DNA of 64,000 nt, taken from Siphonodentalium dalli. Lineage: Eukaryota; Mollusca; Scaphopoda; Gadilida; Siphonodentaliidae. This document shows positions 56,900 through 64,000 of this stretch, in pieces. The stretch lies in contig CP136062.1 in NCBI GenBank assembly GCA_032622095.1, forward strand, positions 140,880,351 through 140,944,350, given 5' to 3'. The notes below the pieces were generated by a model. The model saw only the letters and a program-made list of their open reading frames with translations, had not been told where the DNA came from and made no database searches. The translations under genes and the position numbers were made by a program. The first letter of the stretch is position 1, and each line of letters begins with the position of its first letter.

Positions 56900-58940
56900 A
56901 CTTCCCACCACTGCCAGTGCAACCTCTTGTTATTCTTGCTGTTCAATAGACACCACCTCGGGGGAAATAGTGCTCCCTATTCCACCCCAAGGCAGTCAAT
57001 AGGTGTACATGTATAATATATCGTAAATATGTCTGTGTTAGGGACTCATGCAGGAAGTTGAAGCACCCTTGAAAAACTGGAAAGTGGAAACACAAGAACA
57101 TCCACAGAAAGTCTTTTCATTTTACCACACTTTTAGCTTATAATAATTGAAAGGCACTCGCGGTGGATAAATGTGCAAAAAAATATAAAAGTCTGTAAAA
57201 ACATCACCACCATGAAGAACATGGAGAAATAGATAAACTTCTTACATATTCATTATTGGTAATTCTCCAATAAGTTCTTTGTCAACATCTATTTTTTTCA
57301 TTATTAAATGTTTACCTTAGAAATGGGCCACTTGAAATTTGATACTTCTACGGTAATTATCTTTTGCCATGTAGTTTTGATAAGAACTAGTATATGATAC
57401 ACAAATTGTATGGTGATATGGTTTTACCCTAATTTGACTCATATTTTAAATTTTAACATTTCTAAACAGACTTTTACGTGTATATAAAATGGCGAACATA
57501 TCTGCCTTTCCCATACCCCCTCCTAAAAGGGTTTCTCTTATTTGGAATGGCAAATTTAAGTTTCAAATGCTATCTTACCTAGTCTTTCATGTTTGTAACA
57601 GGTATGTAAATTGAGTGCTAATTCTTCATTGGCATATGAAATAAATTTGTTAAATCTTCCAACCTCATAGTTATTCAATTTTAAGGCAAAAAGAAATTAA
57701 TCTTTTGTTTCACAGGCAATATTTTTTGGAAAATCATGAGGGTGGGTTTATTAATGATTACATTAGAAATCAACTTCAGCATTTTACAACATGTATATAA
57801 ATGGAAAACAAATATCTAAGATAAATATCAAATATTACAGAAATGATCAGATTGTTTACAAAAAACAATAAATAGTTGTGACTACAGAAATACCTGCAAC
57901 TCCAAATAATATTTAATGAAGCTGTCAACAAAAAAACAAAAATTTAAATTTAAGATGTTGCCTGTGGAACAAAATATATTTTTTATTGTGGCCTAATTCC
58001 CACTATCTTTAGTTCTTTATTATACCTTCCATTGATTGTTTGATTGTTTATTCCAGCCATTGTTACATGGATGTGCAAGCTTTGGGGAAAAACACATTAT
58101 ATAAAAAATTTATTTCCATAAATGTCCTTGAATATCATAATAGTGACCCTTGAAAAACCTTCAAAATTGTCCAGTTTAGGACATGGTCAATTAATTTAAT
58201 GTTTAGCATTAATACAGATATGAACATTTACTCAAGTCTTTGAGTCGCTAATTGTATGCTCCATTTTCATAAAATGAATATAAACAAGTTTAGAGGTAAC
58301 ATTTATGATATTAAAATTACATTATACTATTCAAGTAACTTCGGAAACTAAGCTGGAAAAATTAGTAATGAATAATCACTGCATATCGCATTTAATTCCC
58401 AGATGATGCTCAACAGAAATTAATTAACCATTGCCTTAAGCGCCTTGAATTTTATTAGGTCTGACCTATGGTATAGGAACCATGATCTTTGTAAGGAATA
58501 GTAATTGCTGGTGAATGTTATAGTAATATAGCTAGTGATTCTGTGTCCATGCCATTATACTTACATAGAAATGTACTCAAGTATTAGGTCATCAGTTTAT
58601 GGCATGTGATAGCGAGTCTTACCATACTGTTCATCCCTGTAACGAGGACACGCATGAGTAACGGTGATTGCATTTCTCTAGTTGCTCAAGAAAAACGGCG
58701 ACTAAATGCCTTTAAAATATATCTTCCTATATATGAGTGTGCGTTGTGTTTTGGATGAATCGTGAGATTACACGCAAATTTACCCAAAATATGTAAATAT
58801 GTCATGGCCAAATCAGAACAAAGCGAGACGTTAAGGCTCCAGAATCCCGGTCATTGAAATATCAGCAATACAACCACCACCAGCAACCAGTTTCCAGAAA
58901 CCCGATTATTTTGCGATTAGCAATGTTATCGAGGATGCAT
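56900..58940. other. 2 kb intergenic DNA, nothing recognised
   Basis: Very AT-rich, no frame of note and no repeat family recognised. Confidence 0.45.
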
Positions 58941-58944
58941 CAAT

Positions 58945-59340
58945 TTTTATGTGTACCCATACCATAGTATGTATGTGTACCCATACCATAGTATGGTACA
59001 CATAGTGTCGACGTCCGGTTGACCACTCGTCTGTCTGTCTGTTCGTAGACACTTTACGCATAATGCGATAACTCAAACATTTTCTATATGATCGGAACCA
59101 AATTTTTTATATGGGTTTCTCAGGCCAAAATGCAGATCGAGTTCAAATATGGGTTTCATCCGACTTTGTTTTAAAGAGTTATGGCCCTTTTTCGACTTAG
59201 AATTCACGCATTCTGCCATAACATTTTTTATCGGATTAGAACCAAATTTGGTATGTGAGTTTCTCAACCCAAAATTCTAATAGAGTTCGATTTATTTTAA
59301 AGGAGTTATGGCCCTTTTTTGAAAATAAAATATATTTTTT
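58945..59340 (+). repeat. Family R3 degenerate repeat
   Basis: Duplicated 'gtgtacccataccatagtat' head, 'gaccactcgtctgtctgtct', then units with 'gaaccaaatttt', 'gggtttctcag' and 'agttatggccctttttcga'. Confidence 0.75.
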
Positions 59341-59364
59341 TATTAAACTCCTTGCTCAATTTAA

Positions 59365-60015
59365 AGGGGTACTGTACCCCAATTTCAATAAATTCCCGGT
59401 GACAATAGCGATCTAATATCAATATTATATTTTAAAATAACTAATTTGAGTCGACGATGTCTACTGAAAACTTTCCGGTTAACAGGCTATCACAAAAGTA
59501 AAATTGAATTATTTAATATATATTAATTTATGGCTGGAGTCATAAAATGGAGTATTATGCCAGTACGAGTTACCGTTCTTGAAATCGTATCTGTTGCGTG
59601 TATTTTATCGACAGCCGTTCGCAAACATTATTGAGTTGCAAACAAAACATCAAACATGTTACCTGCAAAAGAAAGGCCGCTATAACCGATTCGGAAAAAA
59701 AGAGAAAGAAACAAGAGTCATAAAGCGTCAAGTATTTTTATAGGGAGTGAGATTGTTCGATGGAAGAGATTGAAGACATCAATTGAAGCTGTGAACAATG
59801 AACTTCCGGTTCTTCCTGCGACCTGAGTATCCTCCGGTGAAGGTCAAAAACATGGCGCGTACTTTGAAATCGTAATATATTCGTTTCCAAGATCAATATT
59901 TTCTTCGGTAAATTAGGTTTATACGAAACTCATATAACACGAACACAATCTAACTTGAAAGTTATTTCATTGGAAGTAAATAAAAAAATTGTCTATCCCT
60001 GTGTACAGTACCCCT
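59365..60015 (+). mobile_element. Kolobok-type MITE, copy C
   Basis: TTAA at 59361-59364 and 60016-60019. Ends 'aggggtactgtacc' / 'gtacagtacccct'. Shares the left 200 bp with copies at 21.07 and 21.94 kb, but its interior (59560-59930) is different, so it is a distinct subfamily. Confidence 0.75.
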
Positions 60016-60306
60016 TTAACACACACAAAAAAAATTTGGTTTTAACTTTTTATATAATAATAAAAACATAATTTTATTTAAAAAAAAAAATGTCATTGAC
60101 ACTTTCATTTGTTTTCATTTAGATATTGATGATTATGAGACAAGTTGATAAAAAGGTTCCCAATGTGTCCCTTTAAATATTTAATAATGAAACCATAAAT
60201 TAATAGTGTCAGTGTGTTTAGAGACCCAGAGCATCAGTGGAGGTAATTACAGGTTTAGCTCTGAGTAGTATCTCTCTATATGTTATCCCTGGCTCTGGCC
60301 TTTGGT

Positions 60307-60996
60307 TAGATGCCACATCCGTCCAATCACGCTACTCTCATCAAGGACGGCCTCGGACTATCGCCATTTCGACCAGTCACATGATCTCCGGTCATGTGAT
60401 CCATACCCGGAAGAGATTGCACGTTGGCAGACATTTTTGTACAACAGCGAAACTTCTCTCGTCGATTCTCATAAAATGTAAGTAAACTGAGTTATGTTTT
60501 CAAATAACTTCGGTGCAGTCATTGACTAATGATATAATATGACCGTGCGAATTGGTTCTTAGGTTCCCAATACGATTTAATTTGATTTACCAGCAGCTTG
60601 AATCGGTGCACATGGCATTCTGCGTTTTCGACTTATTAGCCCCACGACCCATTCAGCGATGGAAATGACAAACTTTTAACCTGACCACCCCAGACTTCCC
60701 TTGTCCTATGTCTTCCTGAGTCAATTCCCCACCCAACGGTAGCGCGGTTCCATATCTTCATGATTTTACATATGATTTTTTGCATTCTTTCACTTTTTAT
60801 TCCATCACCCAGGCTCCATTTGGCAATGGTCATTGGACACTTTCAAGTCGAAAATATACATGACACTGATGTCTGCCGACGTGCAATCTCTTCCGGGTAT
60901 GGATCACATGACCGGAGATCATGTGACTGGTCGAAATGGCGATTGTCCGAGGCCGTCCTTGATGAGAGTAGCGAGATTGGACGGATGTGGTGTCTA
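60307..60996. mobile_element. Inverted-repeat element flanked by GCCTTTGGT direct repeats
   Basis: Arms of about 120 bp (60313-60432 and 60876-60990) are near-perfect inverses, centred on 'ggtcatgtgatccatacccg'. GCCTTTGGTTAGATG occurs directly at 60298-60312 and 60997-61011. If the ends are TAGATGCCACATCCG / CGGATGTGGTGTCTA, the duplication is 8-9 bp and the element is hAT-like; otherwise it is 15 bp. Frames of 82-88 codons are the arms read in both senses. Confidence 0.65.
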
Positions 60997-61011
60997 GCCT
61001 TTGGTTAGATG

Positions 61012-62325
61012 AAGTCAAAGATAAACAACACTGCTGGCATCTGTCAAATTTGATTAATGGCAGCATGAAACACTTGTTTCTCGTGATGTCCCTCACATAT
61101 ATATAAAGTGTCTTCTATATCCCATTGATCTGCTTAGAAAATTATTAACCCTTTCCAAGGTTCCGATAGACATATGCTATAATGTACAGACTCTTCCTCA
61201 TATCTCTTATCTATGATTATCTTTGCACACTAGTCACTTCTATTGATTTTGGTATTGACTTTTGAAAAATATATTAACCCTTCAGGCGCATGCTTCAATG
61301 TGAAATTAAAATAATGGTTGATAGCCAATTTGATTTATCTATGAAATAGGTAACAGGCAGATAAATCTACATGATTATTGTAAGTGATGCCTTGTTTTGA
61401 AAATCAAGATGATAGATGTTAATATTTCCAGGAACCTTATTTTCCCATTTGTTCATATTGTCATGGTTGATTGAATTTTAGGGGCCACAGAGCACTTAAA
61501 AGTTTAACATTGAAGGCTTTGGATTTTAGTGTCCAAGCTACATGTAAAACATTGTAATGTGTGAAACCATTTGATTGAGGGCTACTTACTTTCTTTTATA
61601 TGAACTATGGTAATCTGTTTCGATTTAGGGGTCATAGGGGCCCAGCATCCTCATCATATTTTGTCTGTATAACATTATATAGTTAACACTTTTTTATTGT
61701 ATTGTATAAACTACATATATTTTTGAAAACCATACACCCCTGTTATGAAATACTTAATCTTGCATGTACCTAACAATATAAGCATTCATTATTACACATG
61801 TCAGATCTGATCATATTTGTCTGACATGTTTGATAAACAAATAACTGGGGAGAATGGGGGGGGGGGGGTGGTGGTAATTAAAGTACAAATTAAATATGAG
61901 ATAGAATCCCATGCATATTTGTTGTTCTAAGCAGTCTGTCTTGTCAACAAATTATAATTTCTCTTTAGAAGTGAATAAATTTTGAATATCTGGCAGGTCA
62001 AAAGTGGTAGAGATAGGGGTTTATTACTTTTGCTTCCAACGAGTTAACTTAAAACTCCTAAACATATCCTCCGAAATCACTTAAACATTGGATCTCAAAG
62101 TGAGAGGTCCTTGGGTGAATAGGGACAGAGTTATGAGATTTAAAACTACTCCTCCCCACCCCAAATACTTTAACCCATCTTAAGACAGATTATTTGAGCT
62201 TTTTATTTCAAGTTGGGTACTGATATATGGATACCTGTGATCATATCTTGGACAAATTATCAGTTATAGCTAATTGCTATCGCCAAGGTTAAACATCTGC
62301 CGATCATGATCGTCCTCTCGTTTTT
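61012..62325 (+). repeat. 1.3-kb dispersed repeat, copy B
   Basis: Colinear with 31270-32620 with many substitutions and small indels; ends at the same 'ctctcgttt'. Contains a poly-G run at about 61857-61868, at the position where copy A also has a G-run (32165). Confidence 0.7.
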
Positions 62326-63049
62326 AGCTCAATTTGACGAAGTAAAGTGTGGGTTTTTGCCATCGTTGAGAATATGCAAATTTTGACTGAGTTTTCAATG
62401 GTAATTTATGGCATTTCCAGGTGAATTTTTGACCTTTTTTTGTTCGTTTCCTGAGAGTTCTATGCATACGACCGTTTTATGCTGTGCGTGCAATTAATTA
62501 TTTCATAACTTCCCCATTAAAATGCTTTTAATAAGATATATTAGATGAATTCAGTCAGAACTGTACCGTAAACAAACCCTGTTTTTTGTTCACTCCAAAA
62601 AGTAAACAAAAAACGCGATCTCACGTGAAATAGCTCCCATCTACAATGTAAAGTATCACTTCGTAACAAGGTGAAGGCGCTGCCCACCATAGTAGAAACA
62701 AAACGCACGTGGTATTATCGATAAAGCATTATTTATAATGATACTGATATCTGTTTGGTATATAAAGCACAATTTTTTTTGCGCATTCACATGCTAATAT
62801 ACTTTAAGTAATTGGCCATACATCTATGTATAATAATCAAGAACTTTTGACATAAGACAATCCAAATAATTTATTAAATATCGCCATTATCAATTATCCT
62901 TGCACGAACCTGGTTATGTATGCCTGGATATTTTCAGGTCAGGGGTCAAGGTCAGTTTGTCAAAACTGAAATGAAATTTGTAAACAAATACGATTAACCT
63001 GCAATTTAACGAGGTGAGCTCAATTAAATGAAAGAAGCAATGCTACATA
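62326..63049. other. Intergenic, nothing recognised
   Basis: No supported feature. Confidence 0.4.
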
Positions 63050-63545
63050 AACTATTTGTCATGGAAACGATTCATTTTGGGGTGATTCGGTCATAAAACA
63101 TGGCCACCGCCAGCCATCTTGACTAAATCCTTGGGCACAACCTACAGACCACATCTGATCATCACCAAACTTCATATGGATCATCAGGGTGAACTCTAGA
63201 TGGGAGCCTCCCTTTTTCCTGAATTTAAAAGATGACCACCAGTGGCCATCTTGGATTTTACTCTTTGTATGACTAAATCCTTTGGTACACCATACAGATG
63301 ACAGCCTACTTGTCTGTTTGTCACTAAACTTCACATGGATCTTTTTCGTTAAAAAACATGCCACCGGCAGTCATTTTGGATTTTGCATTACTAAATCCTT
63401 TAGCACAATCTACAGTCCACTTCCCTCATCAAATTATCACAAAACTTCATATTGATCTACTAGATGGGAGCTATCAAATGTTTTTGAATTTCATTGGAAA
63501 AAATGGCTGCCAGTGGCCATCTTGGATTTAAATTTATATATATCT
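63050..63545 (+). repeat. Family R1 degenerate tandem repeat
   Basis: Three units with 'catggccaccgccagccatc', 'tttactctttgtatgacta', 'catcaccaaacttcatatgg' and 'ctagatgggagc'. Confidence 0.75.
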
Positions 63546-63800
63546 CTTCATGTTAGTATCTAATATTACTTCTACAATTCAACTTTCCGCATTCCTAATC
63601 GCTCCATTGACTAACACATGAAAGCATCCCCTCTCAAAGTTGATATACAGTCATTGACACTTTAATTTTTTTGTTTTGATTTTCCGTTCTAGAGTTATTC
63701 ATCTTTGTTTATTTGGAAATGTTTTTATATCCGTCTGAGCAGATATCTCCACCAGCAGTTGATGAATCTTAATGAAATTTTGTATGGATGTTCACTATTA

Positions 63801-63912
63801 CAGTAAAGCCTAAATAATCGACTCCTTAACCCCAGAAGAATTATGGGTAATTTTTCAGGATTTAGCCGGAAATATGGCTTGTTTCCATTCATCGGACAGC
63901 TCTCAGTGAGAT
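63801..63912. mobile_element. CAGTAAAGCC hairpin MITE, left half only
   Basis: TA at 63799-63800, then the left arm to the centre ('gctctcagtgaga'). Sequence after 63912 is unrelated, so the right arm is lost. Confidence 0.75.
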
Positions 63913-64000
63913 GCCCCATGGGCCATCGTATGGATATTGAACCTCATCTGATGTCTAAAATGAATGAAAATCCATTGTTGTTGGTCTTCTCTTAAAGATA

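Noticed and set aside
60237-61096. Frames of 82 and 88 codons with the same peptide on opposite strands
   Set aside because: Both are the inverted arms of one element read in opposite senses.

Overview
The window reads as AT-rich nuclear DNA of a lophotrochozoan animal, most likely a marine mollusc. The dispersed repeats are of types I associate with mollusc genomes: degenerate arrays beginning with words such as 'GAGCTATAGTCATCAC...GTCCGTCCGTC', 'AAACTTCATATGGATC' or 'GGTTTCTCAG...AAAATACAGATC', and a GATTGATTGATTGGGGTTTAA repeat. There is one intron-containing host gene and no bacterial-type gene organisation. The species call is inference.

Layout. 1-8.5 kb holds no gene, only MITEs and old repeats. 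8,564-18,187 is the highlight: a 9.6-kb, almost perfectly palindromic mobile element. It is bounded by a 6-bp target-site duplication (ACCATA) and has 5'-AG...CT-3' ends. Each arm carries the same compact cluster of three small open reading frames, one of them a C2H2 zinc-finger protein, plus TGAGCAAA minisatellites. The 6-bp duplication and AG ends are hallmarks of Polinton/Maverick (adintovirus-like) elements, but no polymerase, integrase or capsid gene is present. I read it as an integrated, palindromic, defective (snap-back) derivative. 18.2-24.5 kb is repeat-rich: a decayed LINE tail, a 123-bp tandem array, and a 3.5-kb inverted-repeat element containing three TTAA-flanked MITEs.

24,967-42,872 is the only host gene found: a TRC8/RNF139-RNF145-type ER membrane E3 ubiquitin ligase in two coding exons (24,967-25,135 and 41,167-42,872). 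They are joined in phase across a 16-kb intron to give a 624-residue protein. The intron is a graveyard of mobile DNA. It includes a foldback-type element whose ends are tandem GGTCGTTTCGTACC repeats and which encloses a LINE fragment, a hAT element with an 8-bp target duplication, a second LINE relic, and nested hairpin MITEs.

43-64 kb is intergenic. It holds a frameshifted FLYWCH/MULE transposase pseudogene (46.8-48.0 kb), several hairpin MITEs, a 778-bp hAT-like element with an intact 8-bp duplication, further TTAA MITEs, and a 1.3-kb repeat also found at 31.3 kb. Most short open frames elsewhere are chance or lie in tandem repeats. No rRNA, convincing tRNA or CRISPR was seen.
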